Below are positions 8,865 to 20,500 of a stretch of 34,970 nt of DNA, piece after piece. Each line of letters opens with the position of its first letter. Positions within the stretch are counted from its first letter, which is position 1. The position numbers and the translations under genes are program-made. Source of the stretch: Ettlia oleoabundans (lineage: Eukaryota > Chlorophyta > Chlorophyceae > Chlamydomonadales); contig JAAMXP010000469.1 in NCBI GenBank assembly GCA_019693395.1, forward strand, positions 1 through 34,970, written 5' to 3'. Below the pieces are notes generated by a model. The model was given only the letters and a program-made list of their open reading frames with translations, made no database searches and was not told the origin of the DNA.

Positions 8865-11800
8865 CTAACTGGATGCCATGCGCTCCACGTAAGTGTAGTA
8901 GCGCTGCACCCCCACCAGAATGTCCACCGCCCTGCCGCTCAGCCAGCCCACCAGGGGCACACGCGAGGTGCCACGCACCCACGACTCCAAAGCCGCCTGC
9001 ACACAACCAGGAGCAGATGAGCAGTGGGCAAGCCCTATGGTGTCCTCGATTATGATATGAAGATATTATTTCTGAAAACGCAACAACAAGCCTGAGGGCC
9101 CAGAGGGCACCCATACCGCCGCAAGGCGCAGCGTTGACTGCCGTTTTTAGCATGGCACATGGGAGCAGCACTATTTGGAGTTTCACCCTGTCCAGGCCTG
9201 CCCAGCCGACTTGGCAGCTGTGCTGCTGAACAGGGTCTCTGCTGGAGTACTATCACTCCAAAGCACCGCAGCAGCAACACATTTGGGTGCTTGCCTGTGT
9301 GTATCGGCTGAACAGCGGGTCCCTTAGCAGGTAGACCAGCAGGCGCAGGCGGCGGGCAGAGAGCTCCTGCTCCTCCTCCCCAGCCCACCTGCATCACGAA
9401 TCCAGGAGAAACAGGGGAAGGCATGTATAGGGTTTCAAGTTTTACGGGGGTCAGACTTGCTGAAACGAGTTTGGTTTCAGCCGCAATACTGCTTGGTGGA
9501 AGCAAGCGGAGGGAGTCCGAACCCTTAATCGCAGCAAGGCAAAAGAGAGAAATCAATGTGTGAGCTGGGACGCACAGCAATAACATCAAGAAGCAGGCGA
9601 GAGCTAACACAAGTGCTCCAGTGCACTAAATGGCATGCAGACCGCGCAGCTGGCTTGTACCGCCTCCGCCTGAGTGCATCCCGCTGCCTGCCTGCAAAGA
9701 GTGGGCTGTACCGCTGGCGCGTACATGCGTTCCGGTGCGTACCTGGTCTGCTGGAGGCACTGCAGCAGCATCAAGCTGGGGCCCAAATTGGCAGGCTGCA
9801 CAGTCCCAAACCAGGCGGAGCTCTGCACAGCAGGGGCACAGAACACGCAAAGCATTTTTCTATATCAGTAAAAGTTTTTTACCCTTGGAGAGGTTTCAGT
9901 CATGACGTGCCATCACAAGTGCCATCATGTGCAAGCAACGCTGGGCACCATGTTAGCAGCCAACAAACCAGTTTTCGTGGGATGCACGGTGCACTTTCAA
10001 CAAGTTATGGTACCTCAACTTGCAAAAAATGCAAAGCGGAACCCCCGCAAAGACAAGCAGGCAAGCTGCCGTACTGTTGGTACCCTTGGAACCGCCCACA
10101 GAAACAAGCGGGCAGGCTGTGTTGCAGCCGTACATTCCTGCATTGCCTTGGCAGCGGCCGTGCCCAGCTGCATGCTTAGCAGGTCAATGCCAAGTGATAT
10201 CATCCAGGGCTTCCAGGACCTCCGGCCCCACCTGCACACAGGAATGCACGACGGCAAAACACATCAGCCCGATAGTGACGCTTATTCCTTACCCACGTGT
10301 AGGTGGCGACACATAGCTACAATGCGAGGCGCCTAGAAGCAATGCTGAGGCAGCGACAAGGTGCACCTCAACCGTGTGTTGGGACTCAAACCGAAGGTCC
10401 GCGATACTCAAGGATAACGCATTCCCGACTATGCCCACCCCAACACAGAAGCAATATAGCAGCATTGCATAACAAGCCCTGCTGCCCATAGCCAGCATGT
10501 CCCACAAAAGCGGAAGCAACAAGAAAGGGTGGAGTGCCGTGCCGCCCCAATGCCAGCTGCGCTCAACGTGACAAGCCTCCGCCGGCACAGCAGGCAAAGG
10601 GCACTTGCCTGCGCAAAGCCAAGGCATAGATCACCGGGCGCAGGATGTGCAGCACCTCTGCGGTCACCAGCAACCTCTGGGGCAACACCAGCTGCCTCCG
10701 CTTGCGTGCCGCACTAGTGGCATTCGGCTTGCTGTCCCCCTCATCGACTCTGCTGCGGCTGGTGTTGGGCTGATCAGTGCCCACGGCTGCTTTTCTGTCG
10801 GGAGCCTGCTCCTGCTGCTGCAGCTGCCGTGGCTTGCATCGCCGCTCTCGGAAAGCAGCGAATGCGCCGTACACCTCCTGGGGCCGGCCCTGCAACTACC
10901 ACACCAAACTTGAGGTGTATGACACCAGATTGAAGTTATGCCACACCAGGCTTGAGGTATGCCACACCAGACCCAAAGCAACCCATGCCCGACTTGAGCC
11001 AAGGCAAATTACGCGCACTCTTTGAGATAGACTGGCTACAACAGGCACAATCAGGTACGATGCATTGCAAGGTCAACCAGGGCTGCAACTGAATAACAAG
11101 AAGCAATGGGCAGTACATGCAAATGCAGCTGGAATAACAACGACAGCATGTGCACCAGCAGCATCAGCTGCACAGGCACTCTGACCACCTGCGCCACGGC
11201 ATTGGCGCCAAGCTGGGCCGCTCGATGCTGCAGGTTGCCTATGCCGCCTTGCAGAAGGAGGCGGCTACATGACCGCTGCCACACCACCAGCCGCACAAGC
11301 GCCCTGCACATGACGGGTGGGCACCACTGGGGGAGGCTGTGAACACTAACAACAACAACAGCTTGCTTCTGCAGGGTGTTGACTGAGCAGATGCGCCAAG
11401 AGGGCACCTGCTGTTGTTGTTCAGTTTCAAGGCTTGGATGCAGTGCGGCATCAGGTGCAGCACAATCTTCTCAAAGCGAGAGGCAGGACAGAAGTGCAGC
11501 ACCCACTTTATGCTTTCCAGGAATGCCAGCGACGTGTAGCGGCTACCGATGCCTCGTTCCTCCCTCCGCGTTGCGACCAGCTCCAGAAGCACCTGTCGAC
11601 GGTGGAAGGAAAGCGACGGTGGCCATTCGCCTATGGGCATGCCACAATGGTGGAACAGCTGTTCAGCCTTTCAGTGTGCCTGGCAGTGGATGCAATGCTG
11701 GGGCGTCTCTGGGTGCTATCAGTCAAGGACACCCGGCAGCTTTTGCATCACCCCCGGGCAGCATTGGAAACGATAGCAGGATGTGGAAGGCTTGCCTGCA

Positions 11801-12282
11801 CTTGCTCCAATGCTGACAGCGCAAGTGCCAGTTCAGAGCCAGGTGGCGGCGTGGTGCCTGGCGGCGTGCTGACGATGCTGTCATGAAAGGTAGAAAGCAG
11901 GCCCAGCGCCGTGTGCACCGCCTCTATGCCCAGCTCACCACCCTCGAACCGTTCGGGCAGCAGCCATGTGAGGCTAGAAAGACCTGCGCAGCGGCAAGGT
12001 TCGAGTGGGGCGGGCGCCAAGCGGAGGTGGCAGTGGCGGCACGCCGGCGGGGAGGACTATTGACGTGCCCGGTGTGCCGGTCTCTCTGCATGTCCTTCTT
12101 TTTGTTGAAAAACGAGCAGACGCGCCAGCTGGGCAACGCCGCGCTCCGCCCCCTGCCAAATGCTTGCCGACTGTAGCAACGTGGCTATAGGGACCCCACG
12201 ACTGGGATCAGCACTCACCGCTCTCCACGAGCGATAACAACCCGGCGTTCCGCTGCACGAAAGCCTTATAGCTCTCCATCAT
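8865..12282 (-). CDS. PEX16: Peroxin-16 (PEX16), peroxisomal membrane biogenesis protein
   Basis: The exons are join(12282-12219, 11983-11802, 11592-11507, 11303-11189, 10889-10609, 10231-about 10147, about 9375-9295, 8996-8865), giving about 341 aa, close to the usual 330-370. PEX16 is an integral membrane protein that helps bring membrane proteins to peroxisomes through ER and PEX3 routes. Recognisable family blocks in order are SYKAFVQRNAGLLSLVESG near the start, LTWLLPERFEGGELGIEAV, ESIKALVRLVVWQ, VLHILRPVIYALALR (about 225-240), SWKPWMISLGIDLLSMQL (from about 248), LSARRLRLLVYLLRDPLF and a C-terminal VDILVGVQRYYTY. Introns 5 and 7 have GC donors (AG|GCAAGT at 10608 and CAG|GCAAGC at 9294). 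The exon 6/7 junction is unresolved. A GC donor at 10146 with an internal acceptor at 9376 keeps frame. The obvious acceptor at 9389 would need a different phase. Confidence 0.88.
10898..10976 (-). repeat. About 22-bp minisatellite in PEX16 intron 4
   Basis: Imperfect units of the type CACACCAGNNTTGAGGTATGC occur about four times head to tail. They begin just upstream, in transcript sense, of the exon-5 acceptor at 10890. Confidence 0.75.
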
Positions 12283-12932
12283 TTGGGCGTCCGAGACCCT
12301 GCCTATTGCGCAGAGGACACTACAGCCTTGTAACCAAGTGTTTGAGAAGCTGTGCAGGATTTGACTGCAGGACCTGGGTGCAAGAGCCCATGAGCACCTG
12401 CAGTGCATGCTGCGCCGCCACCGACAGCAGCCGGGCGCGTCCCAACCCGAAGAGGAGAACAATCGGGGTGCTGCATGAAGGTTGGCATCGCGTAACCCAA
12501 CATCACAAAGCAACGATGGCCACTTCATGTCTTAGGTCTGATGTCATAGAACGGTTACTGTCGATTGCCGGCCAACCGCTGGTTGGCTCTGTTGCGCAAG
12601 GGGTGCCTATCACATATATGGGTCCTGGCAGCACAAAACCTCAGCAACTTCAGCCTTGCTGAGACAACAAACACTGCGGACACTGATACTCGCAACAACC
12701 ACTTGAGTCACTTCAGTCAACATTGCAGGCAATTCGCAGGGCCGCCACGGCACTTTGTGATCATGCATTGCTTTGATGACACTGCTACGCATATGCCAAG
12801 GCGGGGGCTGCTGCTGTCCTGCTGCGCAGGTGCCGACCGCGCCACTCTTTCTGGGATGGATGGCGCTACAAGACAGCGACACCTGCTTTGATGCTGCTGC
12901 TGTACAGCAGAATCTGGTCTGAATCCCTCTGA
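12283..12932. other. Intergenic region between GYF-protein 3' end and PEX16 start
   Basis: No gene is supported. It must hold the PEX16 promoter and the 3' UTR of the leftward GYF gene. A short echo of the coding text around its stop codon (GAATC, CTGCTG, ATCTGG repeats at 12891-12975) is visible. No TGTAA motif was found. Confidence 0.4.
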
Positions 12933-15900
12933 TCACAGGGAAATCTGGGTTGAATCCTGCTGCTGCACGGGGGAATCTGGGGCGGGTGTGGCTTCTGACG
13001 CATCCACAAACTCATCTTCCTCATCTCCCGCCTCATCCTCCTCATTTCCTCCTTTTCCCGCCTCCTCTTCCTCACTTTCCGGCTGCAACACATCCCCTTC
13101 CACGCCATTGTCGTCCGCCGTCAGCTTGCCATCATCTACAGGACCAGCAGGCCCCGCCTCATGCTCCCCGCCCACCACTGCAGCCGCCTGCACAGTACCA
13201 TCCTCGCCGCTCTCCTGCCCCGCCGGCTCCAGAGCCGCCTCCAGCGGCGGAAGGGAGGGCGGCGCCGCATCCTCCTGCCCGCCTGCCGGCACCGCTGCTG
13301 TTTGATCAGAGCCTCCCGCAGCTGCTATTGCTGCTGTTGCCCCGGCTGGCTCCAATTCAGGCACATCCTCCAAAGGCGGAGGCAAGCTGGCTGCACCAGC
13401 CGCCAAAGTTGGCACGACCTGCTGTTCCGTGAGTACGTCGCCTTGCTGCTCGTCAACAGTGACCGTTTGTTGCTGAGTTTCGGCTGTCAACATTTGTTCT
13501 ACTACCTCCCCTCCCATCTCCTGTTCAACTTCAATTTCTCCCTCATCATGTTCTGGCTCATCTGCTGGAGGTGGCAAAAAGAGAGCAGGCAGCAGGCACA
13601 AGACGCAGGCAGGTAAGCAGGGGACGGTTTGAAGGCGTGTAGTAACAAACTTGGCAGCAGATGCTTGCTTGGTTGCGCCAGAAGCAAAGCGTGATGCGCA
13701 CTGTAGCGTCATTCTGTGCAAGGTGAACAGCATGTACACACTTCTGGCTGTTCCTACAAACCCGGACACCCTATTGAGTGCGAACGTGCAACGGTGCCTG
13801 AACATGCTGTGATGCACTGCTGCTGAACCCGCAACACAAGACCAAAGTACCATAAGACCGCACGAACACAAGGCCACATAAAAGCGGCACGTCTCACCTG
13901 CAGGCTCGTCCACCAACCCCGCAGCAACCTCCTCCGCCTGCGAGTGCACAGCCTGCTGCTCTTCCTGCGAAGTCTGCTGCGCCTGCTGTGCCACGGCAGC
14001 CTCCCCAGCCTCCGAAGCAGCGACGGCTGCTGACACTGCCGCTGCAGCCAGCTTGGCTGCTTCTGCCGCTGCCTCTTGATCCTCAGCACTTGGCTCCGCT
14101 GGGAGCTCCCCCACCGCCACCAGCACGCCCCGCACCGCAGCAGCAGCCACCGCCGCGGCCAGAGCCTCAGTTGATTGCTCCACCTGAGGTTGCACGTCTG
14201 CTGCCGCTGGTGCTGGTGGTGTTGCCGCTGCCGCCACCGCCGCCGCCGCTGCTGGCTTGGCGCTGCCGTTTAATCCTGCAGCGCCAGCTGGCTTGCCGCC
14301 ATCCTTCAGGCGCTGCAGGAAGTCTGGCATCCTCCCTGCACGGATGTCATCCGCGAGCACCGGCGCAAAGCGCTTGCCGCTGCGAACGTACGCCAGGAGT
14401 TTCCCAAGCGGCACAAAGTAGTCGGGGGTGGGGAGGTTTGGAGGAGACACCTTGCGCTCCTGCATGCGGAAATTACAGGCGGAGGGGTGGCAAAGGTGTG
14501 GCTGGATTGCAACTTTAGACTAGGGATGCGCTGTTCTTGTTCAGTTTCGGATCCTGTCCTGTGCTGCTTGCGGGTGGCTGCTACCTCTTGTGCTGCATAG
14601 GCGGCTTTGCTACTGATCAACTGCGGAGCAAAAACACGCCAGGACGCATCCTGTGGTCACTACCGGCAAGGCATTGAAGGCAAGGTATGCAAAAAGTAAA
14701 GCGTGGCCTGTGTCACTCACCGTGCCGCACATTGGGAGGGTGAAGTCGTGGAGGTATCCCGCCTCCTGCCAGCTAATCATGTCCTTGGCTGGGAAGGGGC
14801 CCTGCAGAAGAGTTGAAGCACACGAGGTCCCATTTCTGATTCTGTGCATGTTGCAGATGCAGTGACATATATGTTGGGAAGGGGCACTCAGTAGTAGAGG
14901 ATAGCATGGGAAGCATGCAACTGGAAGCCGTTTGTGCCAAACAACCACAGGTTGAGCAAATGGGAGCAGCCCGTGACAAACAACCACAGGTGAGCTTGAC
15001 ATTATGTGGCATGTGGACTACAGTGTGTACTGCAGTACTTTTGAATGCATTGCGGTACGGTTGGTTACGTGCCTGCATGTTGCCGTCAGGGTCGATGTAC
15101 CGCCACACCGGCTGCTCCGTGCCCATATCCACCTGTAGGCAGCAAGAAACGAAGGAAGCATGCACAAGAGGAGCAAGTAAGGAGTAAGAAGCACAGTAGA
15201 CAAGAAAGGAGCAAGGAAGGGAGTATGCACGAGAGGCAGACGCAGGTGTGTGAGGGCTGTGGCAGCCGAAAACTGGGGGCGCCTGCCAGGCAGCTTTTAG
15301 AGCACGCAGCACGCAAGCCAGCAAGCGGGCAAGCAGGAATCAATGTGGCTACAAGGTCAGTCAAGCAGCTGTGCACGCATATCCTGCAACTGCAGCCTGC
15401 CTGCCAGCCCGCTTCCCAGCAAGCATGGTGGCTGATGCGGCGAGAAACAAGCGGCTACAAGAACCGCAATAAATCACCACAGGTGCAACACGCTTCGACC
15501 ACAAACAGATAGAGCAGCAGCTGATTGTGCGGCAGCATATGCGCGGCAGGAAGCCCACCTCTCCAGTGAACAGCTTCTGCACCACCAAACGCTCTGCAGC
15601 TGCAGCAGCAGCTGCCGACCCGCCACCGCCACCGCCACCGCCTCGCTCGTAGCCGCCGCCACGCCCGCCTCGGCCCCCCCTGCCACCTCCACGCGCTCCG
15701 CGCCCGCCGCGCCCGCCACTAAGACTGTCTCGGCCGCCGTGCCGGCCACCGAACTCGTCCCGGCCACCGCGGCCGCCTCTGCCACGGCCCCGTCCGCCTC
15801 TGCCGGCGCCCCCAAGCTCTATCCCATTGAAATACGAGAGATCTGGCTCCTGCCGACGTGGCCGTGGCGCCGTCACAACATACCCGCTCGTATCCACCCG

Positions 15901-17189
15901 TCCGCCAACGCCGCGCGGGCTGGTAATGACAGCAGCGCCACCGCGGCCGCTGCCGCTGCGAGCGCTTGCGGCTGTAGCGGGCCTTGAGACAGGGGCTGCT
16001 GCCAGGACTGAAGCTGGGGCGGCGCCGGCCGCCGCTCCCGCCAGCGCCGCCTCTCGCTGGACGTCCTTCAACACTGCATCCAGCCTCCCCCAATGGCCGC
16101 TGCCGTGCTGGCTGACCTTACGCACTTGCAGCCCGCCGTCAAAGAAGCTCTGGTTAAACCACTTGATGATTTGTGTGGCCCGGAACGGGCCCTGCACCCG
16201 CCCCTCCGGATCCTTGTACTCCCAGCCTTCCTTGCCTGCGGTACATGGAGCGGTACGCAAAGCGGTACATGAAGCAGTACATGAATAGTACAGATAGGCT
16301 GTTTGTGGTAACTTTGGGACGGTGTGGAACGGAAGGTCGGGAGGTGTCGCTTATCAACAGCTCAGACCAGGTAAGAGGTAGCATGGAGTGCCTGGCACTA
16401 TGTTTGGGCGGCGGGGCACCAGCTAAGTTGACAGCGGCGGCAGCACAGCCAACCCCGCACCTGACACCACCACCACCCGCTTGTCGCCGGCACTGCTGCG
16501 GCCATCGCTGTTGACAGACACCAGCAGCTGCCTCTTGCCGCCTGCAATAAGAAACTACACCAGTGATTGAGTGAAGCAGCCAGTTTGGATAGGGAGGGCA
16601 AGGGTGGGAGAATCTGCTGTGCACAAGCATGCACGGGATAAACCCGAGGCGACGGCGCCTGCCAACCAGCCATGAACATGAATCAAGGCCCCTATGCCAA
16701 CCTTTCTGTTAAGGATGCATAACTACACCGAAGTATCTTTGTGACAACCATCGCCACGGCAGATACGACGGGCAGGAGGCATCTCCAGACTCGCCTGTTG
16801 TGTCGCTCACTTCTCGCCCGCCGTAGCGGGTGGCGCTGATCTTCACGGTGAGACTGTTCCCAGCAGTTAAATAGGCTGGATCTCCACCCTCAAACACGTC
16901 CTCCTCCTCCTGTTGGTGATTGAAATCCGCAGCCCCTGCATCATCGCGTTCATCATGCAAAAACCAGCCGCCCCTGCCGCCCCTACCCCCGCGCCCGCCT
17001 CGGCGCCGTCGCCCGCGCCTGCACCCACACAGCCCGTGAGTTTGTTGGACCGCTCTGCATCCCTTGTGTTCTTCATCCGCTTTCGCTGAGTCACAAGCGG
17101 CCGGGCTTGCCATGCACCCGAGCCGGGGTTTCTGCACATGTTGCAAGCACTCACCCGCCGTAGAACCCGCCATCCTGATATCCCGACAT
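12933..17189 (-). CDS. Double GYF-domain, RGG-box protein
   Basis: The exons are join(17189-17155, 17018-16811, 16533-16461, 16235-15559, 15132-15073, 14801-14721, 14620-14585, 14459-13898, 13564-12933), giving 787 aa. GYF domains bind proline-rich peptides and occur in mRNA-regulatory and splicing adaptors. GYF1 (106-165) contains WEYKDPEGRVQGPF. GYF2 (338-378) contains WRYIDPDGNMQGPF and MISWQEAGYL, which is closer to the canonical motif. RGG runs lie near 15-28 and about 235-300, suggesting RNA binding and arginine methylation. The C-terminus from about 580 is long, acidic and disordered. Exon 1 (MSGYQDGGFYGG) is only 35 nt and exon 7 only 36 nt. The intron splitting GYF2 after NMQ uses a GC donor (CAG|GCACGT at 15072). 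The exon-3 acceptor is uncertain. The stronger TTGCAG, 8 nt upstream of the in-frame AAG, breaks frame. Confidence 0.9.
14935..14995. repeat. Short direct repeat in an intron of the GYF gene
   Basis: The sequence CAAACAACCACAGGT followed by GAG occurs at about 14939 and about 14978. It flanks a 20-nt spacer in the intron between the two halves of GYF2. Confidence 0.6.
16237..16292 (-). repeat. About 14-bp tandem repeat abutting the exon-4 acceptor of the GYF gene
   Basis: Four or so imperfect units like GCGGTACATGAA lie on the plus strand. In transcript sense the last unit supplies the acceptor ATGTACCGCAG used at 16236. The array replaces a normal pyrimidine tract. Confidence 0.7.
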
Positions 17190-17541
17190 GGCGTGCGGTG
17201 TCGCAGGCCGCTCACAGCCCGGCTGGCAGCACCGCTGATACTCGACTGCAACGCCACGCTGCGGTAGCGGTCTACAACGTCTATGCAACACGCCTGGAGT
17301 TGGGTTCAACGGGTAAGATTTCCCTGGGCATCCATGATGGGTGCCAGGTGTCTTTCGTCGTCATCGAATAGTTGAAGGCTGCTGCAGTGATCACTTGGTC
17401 CCTTGGAATCACCTGTGTTCTGCAAGTTATCCAAGGCATCGCTGTGAGTCCCGCATTCAGGCCCCCTTCTCCCAGCTAAGCCCAGGCATACATGTATGTC
17501 CGCGTAGGGACTGGCCCTTGAAAGCTGTCATATTCGCCGTA
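17190..17541. promoter_or_regulatory. Divergent promoter region between the GYF gene and the MATE gene
   Basis: The two start codons point away from each other with 352 nt between them. Promoters and 5' UTRs of both must lie here or in unseen 5' introns. I see no clear TATA element. The frame that continues upstream of the MATE ATG offers only a GTG start. Confidence 0.5.
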
Positions 17542-20500
17542 ATGGGCGCTTCAAACGCATTGATGCTGAGCGGTCGCCGACTCGCAGCTCAGCAGCACAC
17601 AGGGGGGTTGCTGGCGCCCCCGCCTTCACACCCGTCAGCCACTGGCCAGTCACTGCAGCAGCGGCAGCAGCGCGCACCTGTTTGCTTCATTCTACGGCGA
17701 AGTCGTAAAAGAAGGGCGCACACCAGTAAGAACCTAAGTTTTCGGACTCCGTCGGCATCTGCAAGGCGCTTGAAGACCCGTCTATGCCGTGCCTCCTCAG
17801 ATGGCGGCGCCACGTCACCCGTACAACTGGCAGAAGCAGATGGCTCCATGAGCGCTGCAGCACACTCCTCTGCAGCAGCCATTGCGGATGTAGTAGCAGC
17901 TGATGGAAAACAAGGTGACAGCAGTACGGCGGATGACAGTCAGCATGGCAACAGCAGCAGCGCTGGCACCACGACCACCCGCACCACCACCGGCACCGCC
18001 CCCAAGAGTGCCCTGCAAAGCCAAGAGCTGACAGAAATGCTTGGCTTTGCGCTGCCGGCCTTGGGCATGGTGCTGGCGGACCCATTAATGTCGCTCATAG
18101 ACACAGGTGGGAAGGATGGAGGGCACCAACAAAGCTTTGTCTGCCTGCCTGCCGCATTCCGCTGCCGCATTTAGCATAGATATTGTGAGCAGGCATGCGC
18201 CTCTACCACATGAGCACTTGTGGGAATGGCGCGTTAACCAGGCTTAAACGGCGCCTCCATCACCCAGTTGCAACCATATCCACCCATGCACATGCAGCCT
18301 GCGTGGGTCGTGCCTCTTCCTTGCAACTGGCGGCGCTGGGGCCAAATACCGCTGTCTTCAGCTTCTGCTTCCAGGCAAGCTGCAGCAGGCCGGGTTGGCA
18401 GCACGTGCAGTGAGTGCAGCATCACGTGAATCACAAGACGCCGGCCAGCATCAGTAGCCCGGCAGCCGTTACGATGCCCCCATTTTCTTGCATGCCGCCC
18501 CCACCAAAGCCGCCGTGCAGTGAACCAAGCAATAATCCACCCTGTCGTTCCGTCTGTGTACCGTTGCCTTTACTGCCTTGCTGTGCCGTGCCGTGATTTT
18601 CAGCTGTTTGCACTCCTCGGCCCGGCATTGCTAACCTGGATTGCATCCATGTGCCGTGCCGTGCTGTGCTGTGCCGTGCTGTGCTGTGCTGTGCTGTGCT
18701 GTGCTGTGCTGTGCTGTGCAGCTGTTTGCATTCCTCGGTGTCGGCACCACCAACCTTATAGCAAGCAACTCCCTGAAAGCTGATGGCTTGGACGGCAGGA
18801 CACGGTGAGGCACTTCCAGAGCTGTAGGTTGATGTGTTGCACTCCGAGTGGGCTGGGGATACTTGTTGCAAGGGTATCAGCAGCTGGCCAGCAGCAGCAG
18901 CCAGCATGGAAGGCCAGTTGGGCCTCTTGTCCGGCAACCGGCGAGCACAGCACAATGCAAGGTCCTATGTAAACTTTTTGGCTGCGCCGTGTTGTGCCTT
19001 GTGCCTCACAGAACTGGAAACCGCCGAGTGACGGGCCAGCTGTTTGTGCCATGCGATGCCATGCCACTCTATGACATGCCGTGCAGGCAGGCGCGGCGGG
19101 AGGCCGCTGAGCGCACGCTGTGCCACTCCTTGCAGCTGGCGCTCGTCTGCGGGACGCTTGTGATGGCAATCCTGTTCACATGCGGCCGCACCTTCTTCGT
19201 GGGCATGGGCACGCCGCCTGAGCTTCTGCAACCTGCCTTGCAGTACCTCTCCATACGGTGAGCAGTACACATTTTTGCGCTCCTGGCGGTACGTCAGTGG
19301 TGAGGTGTTTGGCTTTGCCAAAGTGAGCGGCACAAGCTTGCCTGCATGTCATCCATACCATGCCCACCATTTCCGTCTGCAATGCTGAAACGCCTAGCCA
19401 CTGACTTCCTCGCCCTTGCCACCCTGCATGGTACCGCAGGGCACTTGCAGCGCCAGCAGTACTGGTTATGGCGGTGTCGCAAGGCGCATGCTTGGGCCAG
19501 CAGGATGCGTGGACGCCCTTTAAAGTGCTGTTGGCTGTGGGGCTGCTCAATACAGGCAGGGTGCTGGCTGCAACTCCCTGCCTGCCCCTGCGCCTGCATA
19601 TGTATGAGACTTGCTACGCGCCCTGCGCACCCCCCCTGGCCCCATGCATGCGCCTCTGTACATGACTTGCTGCGAGCCCTGCCTGCCCCCGTGCCTGCGC
19701 CTATATACACATGCTATGCTATCTGTCCTGATGTTGCTGTCCTGCCATGACTTTCAATGCGTCCCTTGAGTCAATGCTGCTTGGGGGGCTTACTCTCCAG
19801 GTTGTTTCTCAAGTAGAAGGCACATCGCCGGCAATACTCGCACTGATGGTTCTGCCATGCGTGCAGTTGGCGACATCTACCTGATCTCAAGCCTTGGTAT
19901 GGGTGTCGCGGGTGCGGCAATTGCGACAGCAGCAGCACAGGTGGGCAAACACCCTAGCCTCGAACCCATTGTAAGTTTACCAGGTTTGTTTGTTTATGAG
20001 TACGCTTCAAGCTTACTGGTTCGTACTCATGGTCCCCCTTTGCCCCGTTGTACTGCTGCAGTACCTTGGTGCTACCTATTCTGTCTGGTACCTTTGGAGG
20101 CAAGGCAGACAGCCAGGTGCCATCCGGCTGGGGTGGAAGGTAAGCCCGCTGTGGCGTGCGAGGTCTGGGAATGAGCTTTAGCTTGTGTGTTGCTTGGTAA
20201 TAATTTAACCTACTGCGATTGAAGGACATTGAGCACCATTGAGGCTGCACCAGCCAAGGCAGCAGTTTTGGCCAGTGGTGCCATGCAGCCAGTGCAGCAT
20301 GGGAGAGCCCTGGGCAGCCATCGCAGTCAGTGGAGCACTGGCATTGCAGCCAGTGCACCAAGGGAACGCCCTGCTGTTGCTTCTTTCCCTTCTTGAGGTC
20401 CACTTTCAGCTCAACAGTGGTTGCAGACCACCCACGCCTGCACCGCAAAATGCCGCCCAATGCCTGTCGCGCACTCACTCCCGCTGTGCTTGCGTGTATC

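Noticed and set aside
9600..10135. Possible extra exon inside the long PEX16 intron
   Set aside because: Candidate frames contain no PEX16-like text. The flanking family blocks are normally adjacent in PEX16.
12891..12975. Possible additional coding duplication at the 3' end of the GYF gene
   Set aside because: The echo is short (ATCTGG, GAATCC, CTGCTG) and could arise by chance in CAG-rich sequence.
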